NCBI GenBank assembly: GCA_016926755.1
Contig: JAFGNZ010000289.1
Location: 1-39,060, forward strand
Source of the DNA: Myxococcaceae bacterium
Lineage (GTDB): Bacteria; Myxococcota; Myxococcia; Myxococcales; Myxococcaceae
Reading direction: 5' to 3'
Length of the DNA: 39,060 bases
This document shows, one piece after another, positions 8,936-16,701 of this stretch (the first letter of the stretch is position 1; each line of letters starts with the position of its first letter). A model generated the notes under the pieces. That model ran no database searches. It was given only the letters and a program-made list of their open reading frames with translations, and was not told where the DNA came from. The position numbers and the translations under genes were made by a program.

Positions 8936-11080
8936 TCAGGGGCTCGCGCGCCGAGTCCCCTGGAGACCATGCCGCTGGGGCCAGCCCCGGGCCTCGGCGG
9001 TCCCCGCGGGCCCGAGCTCGAACGCCTCCAGCCGCCACGTGCCCTGCCGCTCGAGCACGACATAGAGGGTGCTCCCCACGTGCAGCGCGCCGGCGACGCG
9101 CGGCGTGTCCTCCAACGCGCAGATGGCGAGCCGCTCCCCCCGCGCGAAGAGCTGCACGTGGACCTTCGGCCCCCCATCCACCGCCACGTCGGTGAGCGTG
9201 CCCACCGCGCCCCCGCGCACCAGCGCGGCCTCGTAGAGCGTGCCCGGCGCGTCCACGGGGAGCACGGACACCTCCCAGCCGAGCTCCCCCGTCCGGGCAT
9301 CGAGGGCTCTCAGCACGAGCTGCTCCACCTCGGGCGTGCAGGGCGCGCCACCTGCGTCCGGGCACGCGCGCGCGAAGGCGTAGCCGACGTCATCCAGCAG
9401 CAGCGCCGGCTCGCCGAAGGGGACGAGGTGCTGCGCGCCTCCTTCCCAGGACACCCGCGCCAGGTTCCCTCCATCCGTGCTGGCGAAGCGCCGGGCTCCC
9501 GCGAAGAGCCGTCCTCCGGCCACCGCCAGCGACGCGCCCCCGTCCTCCTCCACGTCCACGAGGGGGATGGTGACGAAGCCGGTGCCCGCGTCCTCCGGCT
9601 CCGGCTCGGCGCGCGAGACGAGCCCGCCTCCCTCCGCGCACAGCAACACGGAGCCCTGTTCATCGAGCGCCACGCGAGCGCCCTCTCCGCCGAAGCCCTG
9701 CACCGAGCCACTCCTGAGGACTCCTCCGTCCGTGCCGCCGAGCACCATGAGCGTGGCGAGCGCCTCGGGAGTGCCTGCATCCTCGCCCCCATCGGGCGCG
9801 ACGCCGGCGTCTCCAGCGGCGCGCCACGACACGAGCGCCACCACATCCCCCTCCGTGGTCAGCGCCACGCGCCCCACGCCCGTCGAGGGCTCCAGCCCCG
9901 CATCGGGAGGGGCCTGCTCCGCCAGCGAGGCCAGCCACTGGAGTTCACCCGGGCTTGCGAGGGCATAGCTCTCCAGGGCCTGGGGCTCGCGCACCAGCAC
10001 GCCAGCGTCGGACACGGTCAGCAGCGAGCGCGGTCCACCATCGGGATACGGCGCCTCGAAGGCCAGGAGGCCGCTCTGGGTGAAGGCCACGAGCCGGCAG
10101 CCCGCGTCCTCCCCGCACACCGAGGTGTAGAGCGTCCCCTCGTGGAGGAGCAGCACCGGCCCCCCAGGCTCCGCCACGGGCACTCCGCCGAGCCGCTGAG
10201 AGAAGGTGTAGAGGAGGTCCCCCGCATCCGGGCGCACGCACTCGCCCTCCTTGCACTTGCCCTCCCCCTGGCACGGCGTGGCGGGAGCACACACGAAGTC
10301 CTCGGGCGTGGGCAGGGTGCGGCAGGTGCCGGAGATACACAGGTCGGCGGTCTTGCAGTCCACCGGTCCGCAGACGGTGAAGTCGGGGGCGTCCGCCTCG
10401 CCGCAGCCGCTCGAGCGCAGGCACACGCCGACGCGGCAGGGATTCGAGGGTCGGGGGCAAGCCACGGGGGTCCCCACACAGCCCTCCGTGAGCGAGCAGG
10501 AGTCCACCGTGCACGGGTTGTCGTCATCACACGTGCGCGGCGAGCCCTCACACACGCCCGCCTGGCAACGGCCTCGCTCCTGGCACTTGCTCTCGGGGAT
10601 GCAGCTCGTCCCGTCCGGCGCGAGCGACTCCACGCAGATGCCCGCATCCAGCACGAAGCGGGACTCGCGGCACTGGGGCGGGGGATCGCACACGGGGGGC
10701 CTCACACCTTCGCCCCGGAGCACCACGGTCTCGGTGCGGCGCCCGGAGCTGAGCTCCAGCGTCCCCTCCACCGGCTCGCTCCCCGCGGTGAAGGCGACCT
10801 CCAGCGTCGCGTTCCCTCCGCCCGGGACGGACACCGAGCCCTCCACCACGGAGAAGGGGCTCTCGGTGCTCGCCGTCACCGTCACTCCCGCGCGTCCGGT
10901 GCCCACCAGCGTCACCGTGCGGCGCGCCTGCTCGCCCTCCAGGACACGGCCGAAGTCCACCTCGGTCTCCTGGGGGCGGAAGTCCCCGCGCGCGCCGCCG
11001 GTCCCCGGATCATCACACCGGCAGGCACCGGCGAGCACGAGCGCCACGAGGAAAAGGAGCCAGGGCCGAGTGCGGAGCAT
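8936..11080 (-). CDS. Large secreted lipoprotein: ASH-like domain, Cys-rich region, propeller with DAG loops
   Basis: The 714-residue protein begins MLRTRPWLLFLVALVLAGAC, a lipoprotein signal with the lipidated Cys at about residue 20. Residues about 35-130 look like an ASH/choice-of-anchor-D immunoglobulin-like domain (VDFGRVLEGEQARRTVTL). Residues about 130-285 hold more than 20 Cys in CxxxxxC-type spacing, probably disulfide-bonded modules. The remainder resembles a PQQ-type beta-propeller (ALDARTGELGWEV) studded with a dozen or so PDAG, EDAG or DGG loops. Myxobacterial surface lipoproteins often show this DAG pattern. The function is unknown; a surface adhesin or scaffold is plausible. 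The stop codon is 1 bp from the convergent chemoreceptor-like gene's stop. Confidence 0.78.
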   Translation of the reverse strand: MLRTRPWLLFLVALVLAGACRCDDPGTGGARGDFRPQETEVDFGRVLEGEQARRTVTLVGTGRAGVTVTASTESPFSVVEGSVSVPGGGNATLEVAFTAGSEPVEGTLELSSGRRTETVVLRGEGVRPPVCDPPPQCRESRFVLDAGICVESLAPDGTSCIPESKCQERGRCQAGVCEGSPRTCDDDNPCTVDSCSLTEGCVGTPVACPRPSNPCRVGVCLRSSGCGEADAPDFTVCGPVDCKTADLCISGTCRTLPTPEDFVCAPATPCQGEGKCKEGECVRPDAGDLLYTFSQRLGGVPVAEPGGPVLLLHEGTLYTSVCGEDAGCRLVAFTQSGLLAFEAPYPDGGPRSLLTVSDAGVLVREPQALESYALASPGELQWLASLAEQAPPDAGLEPSTGVGRVALTTEGDVVALVSWRAAGDAGVAPDGGEDAGTPEALATLMVLGGTDGGVLRSGSVQGFGGEGARVALDEQGSVLLCAEGGGLVSRAEPEPEDAGTGFVTIPLVDVEEDGGASLAVAGGRLFAGARRFASTDGGNLARVSWEGGAQHLVPFGEPALLLDDVGYAFARACPDAGGAPCTPEVEQLVLRALDARTGELGWEVSVLPVDAPGTLYEAALVRGGAVGTLTDVAVDGGPKVHVQLFARGERLAICALEDTPRVAGALHVGSTLYVVLERQGTWRLEAFELGPAGTAEARGWPQRHGLQGTRRASP

Positions 11081-11203
11081 GAGCCGGACTTAACCAGCTT
11101 CGGGTGGGAGTCAGAAGACTCTTCCAGCGCGGGGTTGGATAGACTCCAGTACGCAATGGAGCCACTCCCGCTCACCTGGCTCCGAATGGCCCGTGTCCCA
11201 GAG

Positions 11204-11216
11204 GGAGGTTGAGGTG
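11204..11216 (+). promoter_or_regulatory. Ribosome-binding site deciding the GTG start of the first protease-like gene
   Basis: GGAGG at 11204-11208 lies 5 bp before GTG at 11214-11216. A frame-compatible GTG at 11193 has no such site and would add seven polar residues before the signal peptide. The later GTG is therefore preferred. Confidence 0.65.
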
Positions 11217-12212
11217 CGCTGTCCGCTGGCTCCCATTGGAGTGATCTTCCTGTACGCAGCCGGAGTGTCCCTGGCGGGGGGATGCAAGCAGAACAGCACG
11301 GATGCTCCAGCACACGCTCCACCCCCAAGCTCTTCGCATCACGCGGATCCAACCGACAGCGGTGCACTTCCAGAGGGCAGGGTGCCCGCCATTGCCGACA
11401 GATTCAGTGGCGGGCCGGCGGCAGGAACGATGGACATCAGCAACCGGTACGCCTCCACGGTCATGCTCACGGCGGATGGCGAGCGGGTCCATGCGAGCTG
11501 CAGTGGTATCCTCCTGAGCCGGCGGGTGGCCCTGACGGCAGCCAGCTGTGTGTGCCCACCGCGGCAAGCCACGGCGCATGGCGCTCCTGACAAGGGCCCC
11601 ATTGGCCCCTCCGCCTGTGCTGAGCGTGCGTTCATTCGGACGGTTCGCTATGGCCTGGTGAAGTACCCTGAGCTCAAGGAAGAGTCGGCGGCGAAGACCT
11701 TCCGAGGGTTCACGGGCGAGGTCCGAGTTCATCCTGCTTTCAAGCTTGAACTCGATGATCAGGGCAGCGTGCTGGCCACCCATGCTGACCTCGCCATCAT
11801 CGTCCTGGATACCCCTGTGCAGGATGAACTGCCGCACGTGTCACTCTCCGAGACCGAGGTTCAGGAGAATGAGGCCCTCGTCATGGTGGGCTATGGCGAC
11901 GATCCGCGCTTCCGAGGCGTCCCCGGGATCCGCTATTTCAGGCACAACAAAGTCACCCAGCTTCACGGAGCCGCGGATGGGAGGGTCCTTTATGAGCAGC
12001 AAGGCGCCTTCGTCTACAATGGGTATGCGGGCGGCCCCTGCTTTCGGGAAGACGAGACCCACCAGTGGCTGGTTGGAATCGCGAGCGTTGGCTCTGACCA
12101 GGAGTTGGCCTTCACCAGCACGTACTTCTTCAGGGACTGGCTACGCGCCGAACTCCAACGCGCGGCAGAATGGGACTCCAGCTCGGCACCTGCATCCAAG
12201 GGGCCTCGGTGA
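11214..12212 (+). CDS. Trypsin-fold lipoprotein lacking catalytic His and Ser (probable pseudoprotease)
   Basis: The 332-residue protein has a lipoprotein-type signal (VSLAGGC, Cys24) and a chymotrypsin/trypsin fold. The conserved landmarks are present but altered. Where trypsins have TAAHC this protein reads LTAASCVC (Ser111 in place of His). The Asp region is intact (HADLAIIVLD, Asp192). Where trypsins have GDSGGP it reads GYAGGPC (Tyr271-Ala272 for Asp-Ser). The substitutions were confirmed in the DNA: GCC AGC TGT and GGG TAT GCG GGC. It should be catalytically dead but able to bind substrate or a partner. It lies 6 bp upstream of an intact paralogue, so the two are probably co-transcribed. 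Base composition is visibly less G+C-rich than the flanking genes. Inactivity is inferred from residues. Confidence 0.85.
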   Translation: MRCPLAPIGVIFLYAAGVSLAGGCKQNSTDAPAHAPPPSSSHHADPTDSGALPEGRVPAIADRFSGGPAAGTMDISNRYASTVMLTADGERVHASCSGILLSRRVALTAASCVCPPRQATAHGAPDKGPIGPSACAERAFIRTVRYGLVKYPELKEESAAKTFRGFTGEVRVHPAFKLELDDQGSVLATHADLAIIVLDTPVQDELPHVSLSETEVQENEALVMVGYGDDPRFRGVPGIRYFRHNKVTQLHGAADGRVLYEQQGAFVYNGYAGGPCFREDETHQWLVGIASVGSDQELAFTSTYFFRDWLRAELQRAAEWDSSSAPASKGPR

Positions 12213-12218
12213 GAATTC

Positions 12219-13052
12219 ATGCGCGCTCAACTGAATAGCACCTTGAAGTCCCTCTTGGCCGCTCTCGTGGTTGTTGAGGGTGCGTGTGCATCAACTCCCG
12301 ATTCTCACTTTTCCGTTGCGAGAGGCATGAACGATTACGCCAACCGCTATCGGTCAACCGTCCTCGTGGCGACGCCCGCAGGCAGCTGCAGTGGTGTTCT
12401 CATTGCTCCGCGCCTGGTGCTCTCCTCAGCGCACTGCTTCTGCCTGCCAATGGATTTTGAGGCCCGAACCGGAACCAACGTCTATACGAATGCGAAGTGC
12501 GAGAAGCAGGCACTCGTTTGGGCCTATCGCTATCAGCAAGAGAACGGAGTGTGGGTGGACGTTCCGGACTTCTCCAAGGGCACCGTCATCGCGCACGAGA
12601 GCTTCAAGTCAGAGATCCAGGATGGGAAGGTCAAGAGCCACTTTGCGGACCTCGCCGTCATTCGGCTGGACGGGGCGATGGCGGGGGTCAATCCCGACGG
12701 CAACATGCCTGAGGTCGAGGTCAAGCCCAATGAGCAGTTGGTCGTGGTGGGGTACGGACCGAGCGTACAAGACGGCGCCGATCCCGGTGTGCGGCGCTTC
12801 GGCAGAAATCTGGTGACGGAAGTCATCACGACGCGCGAGACCAAGGAGTTCCGGTTCAGTATGGGCGGGGTCCACGTCGTAGCGGGCGACAGCGGCGGCC
12901 CCTGCTTCCGCGAAACGGCGGAGGGGCGTTGGCTCGTCGGCATCAGCGGGGGTTGGACCAAAGCCAGTGGAGGCCACGAGTCTTGGTTCACAAGCATCTT
13001 CTATTTCCGAGACTGGATTGAGCGCCAGAAGCGGGATCCAAGCGTCAACTGA
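12219..13052 (+). CDS. Secreted trypsin-like serine protease (intact triad)
   Basis: The 277-residue protein has an N-terminal signal (residues about 8-24, SLLAALVVVEGACAS). The trailing GAC could be a weak lipobox or a signal peptidase I site. The S1 family triad is complete: His72 in LSSAHCFC, Asp144 in HFADLAVIRL and Ser225 in VAGDSGGPCF. It shares RGMNDYANRYRSTV and FYFRDWIE with the preceding protein (there MDISNRYASTV and YFFRDWL), showing a tandem duplication. Its role is presumably extracytoplasmic proteolysis, either predatory or processing; no substrate can be inferred. The start ATG at 12219 is 6 bp after the upstream stop, suggesting an operon. It is the active member of the pair. 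Confidence 0.9.
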   Translation: MRAQLNSTLKSLLAALVVVEGACASTPDSHFSVARGMNDYANRYRSTVLVATPAGSCSGVLIAPRLVLSSAHCFCLPMDFEARTGTNVYTNAKCEKQALVWAYRYQQENGVWVDVPDFSKGTVIAHESFKSEIQDGKVKSHFADLAVIRLDGAMAGVNPDGNMPEVEVKPNEQLVVVGYGPSVQDGADPGVRRFGRNLVTEVITTRETKEFRFSMGGVHVVAGDSGGPCFRETAEGRWLVGISGGWTKASGGHESWFTSIFYFRDWIERQKRDPSVN

Positions 13053-13112
13053 TTATGAGATATGGATGCCATGCTACCCAATCTGGCACTCCCCCTGAGC
13101 GAATTCCTCGGT

Positions 13113-13724
13113 TCAGGTGGCCGGGGTACGCCGCGCCAGCGCCCGGACTATCACCGCCAGCACGCCGACGCAGACGAGCACCACCACCGCCAGCTGGTAC
13201 TTCATCACCAGGTCCTCCAGCTGCTCGAGGTTCCCGCCCACGGCCCGCCCCACGGCCAACACCAGCCCGTTGTGCGCCATGGCCGACAGCGCGCCCAGAA
13301 ACAGCGCGTTGCGCCGGGGCATGCGCGCCGCCCCCGCCGCGATGAAGATGATCCCGCGAATCCCCGGCAGGAAGCGGTTGACCAGCAGCAGCCACGGCCC
13401 GTTGCGCCGCATCCGCGCCTGGGTCTCCTCCAGCTTCGCGTGCGTGATGCCCAGGAAGGTCGCCTGCGGATTCGCCTCGAAGCGCCGCGCCAGCCACGTG
13501 CCGAACCAATAGTTGATGGCCGCCCCCGCCAGGCTGCCCACCGTCACCACCAGGAACACCAGCGGCCAGGGATGATCCCCACGCACCGCGTACACCCCGC
13601 CCAGCAAGGTGATGGTGTCCCCCGGAAAGGGCGGCACCACGTACTCCAGCATGGCCGCCAACCCGAGCACGAGCAGCCCCGCAAGCCCCAGCGCCATGAT
13701 GAGCTGATCGACGTACTCCACCAT
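13113..13724 (-). CDS. DedA-family (VTT domain) inner-membrane protein
   Basis: The 203-residue protein has four to five hydrophobic segments. It has the DedA signatures: LEYVVPPFPGDTITLLGG near residue 26 (the E...P.PGD/E motif) and NRFLPGIRGIIFIAAGAARM near 116. DedA/VTT proteins are linked to lipid (undecaprenyl-phosphate or phospholipid) translocation and membrane homeostasis. The ATG at 13724 follows a GAGAGG Shine-Dalgarno sequence 9 bp upstream and fits the family N-terminus. The frame remains open upstream to 14897, but that stretch lies antiparallel to nothing and out of frame with rlmN coding on the same strand, so it is not coding. It sits 200 bp downstream of rlmN; whether it shares that transcript is uncertain. 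Confidence 0.9.
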   Translation of the reverse strand: MVEYVDQLIMALGLAGLLVLGLAAMLEYVVPPFPGDTITLLGGVYAVRGDHPWPLVFLVVTVGSLAGAAINYWFGTWLARRFEANPQATFLGITHAKLEETQARMRRNGPWLLLVNRFLPGIRGIIFIAAGAARMPRRNALFLGALSAMAHNGLVLAVGRAVGGNLEQLEDLVMKYQLAVVVLVCVGVLAVIVRALARRTPAT

Positions 13725-13924
13725 CCGCGCTTCCCTCTCCTCGGAGCCCCGCTGGGCCCCTCCTTTATATGGCGCTCCAGCTCCGCCGCACCGTTCCCGC
13801 CGTGGGGCAGGCGCGCGGCCCCGGCAAACCGATTCCTCTCCAACACGGGCGACGCCGTAAGCTGCTGGACACCCACACTCCCCCGCTCCCCACCTCGCCC
13901 CACCCACGGGACGGAGAGCGGAGC

Positions 13925-15025
13925 TCACCCGGGCGTGGCGTGAGGACTCGCGGGGGCCTGCGCGGACTCCGGCGCGACGGGAGGCTGCAGGAGCGTGCCG
14001 CCGTACTGGCTCGCCTCCAGCGTGCCGCACGCCGCGCCGATGTCCTTCCCGCCCGAGTAGCGCCGGGCGATGGGGGACTTCAGCACCTGGAGGTGATCCC
14101 GGAACGCCTTCAGCTCCTCCTCCGTGGGCGGCTGGTACTTCCCCGTCGGATCCGTCACGTCGATCAGATCCACCTTGATGGGGATGCCCTCGAACGCCTC
14201 CTTCAGCGCCAGCGCGTCCTCCCGCCCCAGGTTGAACCCGGAGATCGCCACGTAGGCGATCATCGCCCGCTCGCGCCGCACCTGCGTGTACTCGCGGATG
14301 GCCTCCACCAGCTCCGGCATGGGGTGCGCCTTCTCGATGGGCAGCACCTTCAGCCGCTTCTCCGGGATGGCGCTCGTCACCGAGAAGGCCAGCCGGTACG
14401 GGTGCCCCTCCCGCGTGTAGCGCCGGATCGCGGGCACCATCCCCGCCGTGGAGAAGGTGATGGCCGTGCCGGAGATGGCCAGGCCCGCCGGGTTCGAGAG
14501 CACCTGCGCCGCCCGGATCGCCTCCGCGTAGTTGAGCAGCGGCTCCCCCATCCCCATGAACACCACCCCGCGCACCGGCCGATCCGCCTCCGCGCGCACC
14601 TGGAGCACCTGATCCAGGATCTCCCACGTCTTCAGGTTGCGCTGAAACCCCAGCTTCCCCGTCATGCAGAAGTCGCACGCCAGCGCGCAGCCCACCTGGC
14701 TGGACACGCAGACGATGTACTTCTCGTCGAAGATGGGGATGCGCACCGCCTCCACCCGGCCCCCCAGCGGCGAGGCGAACAGGTACTTCACGAAGCCGTC
14801 CTCGGCCTGGCGCCGCTCCACCACCTCCAGGCGCGGCAGCTGCGCGTGCGCCCGCAGGTGCTCGGCCACCCTCCGGGGCACCTGGGGCGCCTGGCACACC
14901 TGCTCCACCGTGCCGGCCCCATGCGCGAAGACGGCGGCGAACACCTTGCGGACCGCGGTGGGGGTGGGCGCCAGCGGCGCCAGCGCCTGCTCCAGCTCCG
15001 GGAGCGACAGTTGCTTCAGGTTCAC
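13925..15025 (-). CDS. rlmN: 23S rRNA (adenine-2503-C2)-methyltransferase, dual tRNA/rRNA type
   Basis: This 366-residue radical SAM enzyme methylates C2 of A2503 in 23S rRNA (and A37 of some tRNAs in E. coli). The radical SAM cluster motif is Cys113-Cys117-Cys120 in VGCALACDFC. The methyl-carrying and thiyl-radical cysteines are present: Cys106 in VCVSSQ and Cys333 in GAACGTLEAS. Other landmarks are FMGMGEPLLNY and STAGMVPAIRR. The C-terminus carries about 25 extra Pro/Ala-rich residues. The start chosen is GTG at 15025, whose GTGA overlaps the TGA of the anti-sigma gene, suggesting translational coupling. The frame is open further upstream but would overlap that gene entirely. The function is firm; the operon link to a sigma factor is notable. 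Confidence 0.95.
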   Translation of the reverse strand: MNLKQLSLPELEQALAPLAPTPTAVRKVFAAVFAHGAGTVEQVCQAPQVPRRVAEHLRAHAQLPRLEVVERRQAEDGFVKYLFASPLGGRVEAVRIPIFDEKYIVCVSSQVGCALACDFCMTGKLGFQRNLKTWEILDQVLQVRAEADRPVRGVVFMGMGEPLLNYAEAIRAAQVLSNPAGLAISGTAITFSTAGMVPAIRRYTREGHPYRLAFSVTSAIPEKRLKVLPIEKAHPMPELVEAIREYTQVRRERAMIAYVAISGFNLGREDALALKEAFEGIPIKVDLIDVTDPTGKYQPPTEEELKAFRDHLQVLKSPIARRYSGGKDIGAACGTLEASQYGGTLLQPPVAPESAQAPASPHATPG

Positions 15026-15261
15026 GAGGCGGACTTGATCTTGGACCGGAGGAACTCGGTCAGCTTCGAGGACAGCTCCTGGGGCATGCTCTTGGCCAGC
15101 GCCCGCTTGCACAGGCCCGGCGTCGCCCGGTACGTCCTCAGGAAGTCCACGCAGGGGGCGCACCCCTGGAGGTGCTCCTTGAGGTGTTGCGCGTCCTCCG
15201 GCGTCATCTCGCCGTCGAGGTAGTCCATCAGGAGGTTGATTGAGTCTTTGCAGGTATACAT
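15022..15261 (-). CDS. Zinc-finger (ZAS) anti-sigma factor
   Basis: The 79-residue soluble protein has the zinc-binding anti-sigma motif HxxxCxxC (His30-Cys34-Cys37, in HLQGCAPC) after a helix MDYLDGEMTPEDAQHLK. This is characteristic of the zf-HC2/ZAS domain that sequesters ECF sigma factors. It has no membrane helix, so it should act in the cytoplasm and could respond to redox or metal signals; that signal is inferred from the domain class. It lies 69 bp downstream of the ECF sigma gene on the same strand, and its stop overlaps the rlmN start by 4 bp. It is almost certainly the cognate regulator of the upstream sigma factor. Confidence 0.88.
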   Translation of the reverse strand: MYTCKDSINLLMDYLDGEMTPEDAQHLKEHLQGCAPCVDFLRTYRATPGLCKRALAKSMPQELSSKLTEFLRSKIKSAS

Positions 15262-15330
15262 CCGAACCTCGACTGCGGACTGCCTCGAACGACTACCCCA
15301 CTTCGGAGATGCCCGGGGCGCCCCAGGGTT

Positions 15331-15963
15331 TCACACTCTGGCGCTGCCCTGGTTGTAGAACTGATCAATCGCCTCTCGGAGGGCAAGCCTGGCCCGGTGC
15401 AGCCGGCTCTTGATGGCCGGAACGGAGTCCCCCGTCAGCTCGGAGATCTGTTCGTAACTGAGGCCCTCCACATCTTTCAAGAGAAAGACCTCCCGGTACC
15501 CCTCCGGCAGCCGATCCGTCGCCTGCTGGATCGCCAGCCCCAGCTCCGCGTCCAGGGCCTTGCCCTCCGCGTCCCGGCTCCAGTCCCGCTCGGGGTAGTC
15601 GGCCAGGGAGCCCCGCTCGGTGAACTCCGGGCCCTTGAGCTCGTCCTCGGCCGCCTGCACCACCCGGCGGTGCCGCAGCCGCATGAGCGCGTGGTTTGCC
15701 GCGATGCGGTGTACCCACGAACCAAAGGCCGCATCCCCACGAAACTCCTTGAGGTGCTGGTAGGCCGCCAGGAAGGTGTCCTGGGCGATCTCCGCCGCGT
15801 CCGCCTCCGAGCGCGTCATCCGCAGCGCCAGGCCGAACACCTTGTCCCGGTGCGCCTCGACCAGCGCTTCGAACGCAGACATGTCTCCCGCCTGCGCGAG
15901 CGCCAGCAGCCGCTGATCCTCCTGCTGCCGGTCCTCTTCTGGTGTGGCGACCTCTTGAGGCAT
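15331..15963 (-). CDS. ECF-type RNA polymerase sigma factor
   Basis: The protein is about 210 residues. Sigma region 2 is at about 40-105 (LVEAHRDKVFGLALRMTRSE, DAAEIAQDTFLAAY, WVHRIAANHALMRLRHRR). Region 4 is at about 150-200 (LPEGYREVFLLKDVEGLSY, ISELTGDSVPAIKSRLHRAR). Spacing fits the RpoE-like ECF group. Start choice is uncertain: ATG at 15963 has GGGAGG about 12 bp upstream, while ATG at 15987 (eight residues longer) has none. The frame is open far upstream, but that overlaps the glycosylase gene. It follows that gene by about 36 bp and precedes a ZAS anti-sigma gene, so it is probably autoregulated with it. The stimulus cannot be read from sequence. Confidence 0.93.
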   Translation of the reverse strand: MPQEVATPEEDRQQEDQRLLALAQAGDMSAFEALVEAHRDKVFGLALRMTRSEADAAEIAQDTFLAAYQHLKEFRGDAAFGSWVHRIAANHALMRLRHRRVVQAAEDELKGPEFTERGSLADYPERDWSRDAEGKALDAELGLAIQQATDRLPEGYREVFLLKDVEGLSYEQISELTGDSVPAIKSRLHRARLALREAIDQFYNQGSARV

Positions 15964-15998
15964 CTCCGCACGCACCCTCCCAGCCATGACGGCCGGCG

Positions 15999-16625
15999 TC
16001 AAGGTCGACGGCCCCCCCGGGAGGGGGCCTTGCTCACGTGGCGACTGTCCTTCACCCACAGCCGGAACGGCTCGTCCGCCCAGGGCCCCGCGTACTCCAC
16101 GCCGATCCGCGGGCCCCGCCCAACACGCGCCTCCGCGACCTCTTCCCCTGCCCTCACATAAAGAGGAGATGATTTGAGGTCCAACCGATTGTGCGCCAGG
16201 GTGATGCCGAAGGCCCGGCACAGGCGCCCCGGTCCGTCCGTGCGCACCCCGGGGGCCAGGCCCTCCACGGGCTCCACGGCCCGCACCAGCACCGCCGCGG
16301 CCACTCCCGGCGCCTCCGTCACCACGTTGAAGCAGTGGTGCATGCCATAGATGAGGTAGACGTAGGCGCGCCCGGGCGGCCCGAACATCACCTCGGTGCG
16401 CGGGGTGAGCCCCTTGGCGGCGTGGCAGGCCAGATCGTGCTCGCCGATGTAGGCCTCCGTCTCGACGATGCGGCCCACGCGGCGCTCCCGCCCCGCCTCC
16501 AGGACGAGGTGGGTGCCGAGCAGGGCTCGGGCGACGGTGAGCGCGGGGCGCGCGTAGAAGGATTCAGGGAGACGCACGGCGGGGAAGGTGTCCGGAGGTA
16601 CAACGCCCGTCAACGTCTCCGCCAT
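15999..16625 (-). CDS. Alkyladenine/3-methyladenine DNA glycosylase (AAG/MPG family)
   Basis: The 208-residue protein excises alkylated purines in base-excision repair. Family motifs are ARALLGTHLVLE, VGRIVETEAYIGEHDLACH (with the catalytic Glu in ETEAY), GPPGRAYVYLIYGMHHCFN and DGPGRLCRAFGI, followed by the C-terminal RIGVEYAG and PFRLWV. ATG at 16625 is preferred to an in-frame GTG at 16649; neither has a strong Shine-Dalgarno sequence. The stop lies about 36 bp before the ECF sigma start on the same strand. This raises the possibility that DNA-alkylation repair and the sigma factor are expressed together. It is divergent from malQ across 76 bp. Confidence 0.93.
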   Translation of the reverse strand: MAETLTGVVPPDTFPAVRLPESFYARPALTVARALLGTHLVLEAGRERRVGRIVETEAYIGEHDLACHAAKGLTPRTEVMFGPPGRAYVYLIYGMHHCFNVVTEAPGVAAAVLVRAVEPVEGLAPGVRTDGPGRLCRAFGITLAHNRLDLKSSPLYVRAGEEVAEARVGRGPRIGVEYAGPWADEPFRLWVKDSRHVSKAPSRGGRRP

Positions 16626-16701
16626 CCCCGAGACCGAGCATCCGAGCACCCAGGTGCGCCAGACAGTTCACAGGCGCGGTCGGCTGGGGCAGATTGCGCG
16701 C

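Noticed and set aside
8934-8936. Possible functional overlap of the convergent stop codons
   Set aside because: The stops are simply 1 bp apart; no hairpin or overlapping gene is present, so it is only tight packing.
5383-9300. A 1305-codon open frame on the minus strand opposite the chemoreceptor-like gene
   Set aside because: It is rich in His, Arg and Gly with no domain and mirrors the strong codon bias of the real plus-strand gene; it is typical of antisense frames in very G+C-rich DNA.
13725-13924. A TATAAA-like box (minus strand, about 13771-13777) as a DedA promoter
   Set aside because: No matching -35 element at a suitable distance, so a promoter was not called.
13725-14897. Upstream extension of the DedA frame to 594 codons
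   Set aside because: The extension overlaps rlmN in another frame, is Gly/Ala/Arg low-complexity, and the true DedA start has a good ribosome-binding site at 13724.
16588-16701. Longer N-terminus for the 4-alpha-glucanotransferase
   Set aside because: The added 38 residues do not resemble GH77 enzymes and overlap the divergent glycosylase gene.
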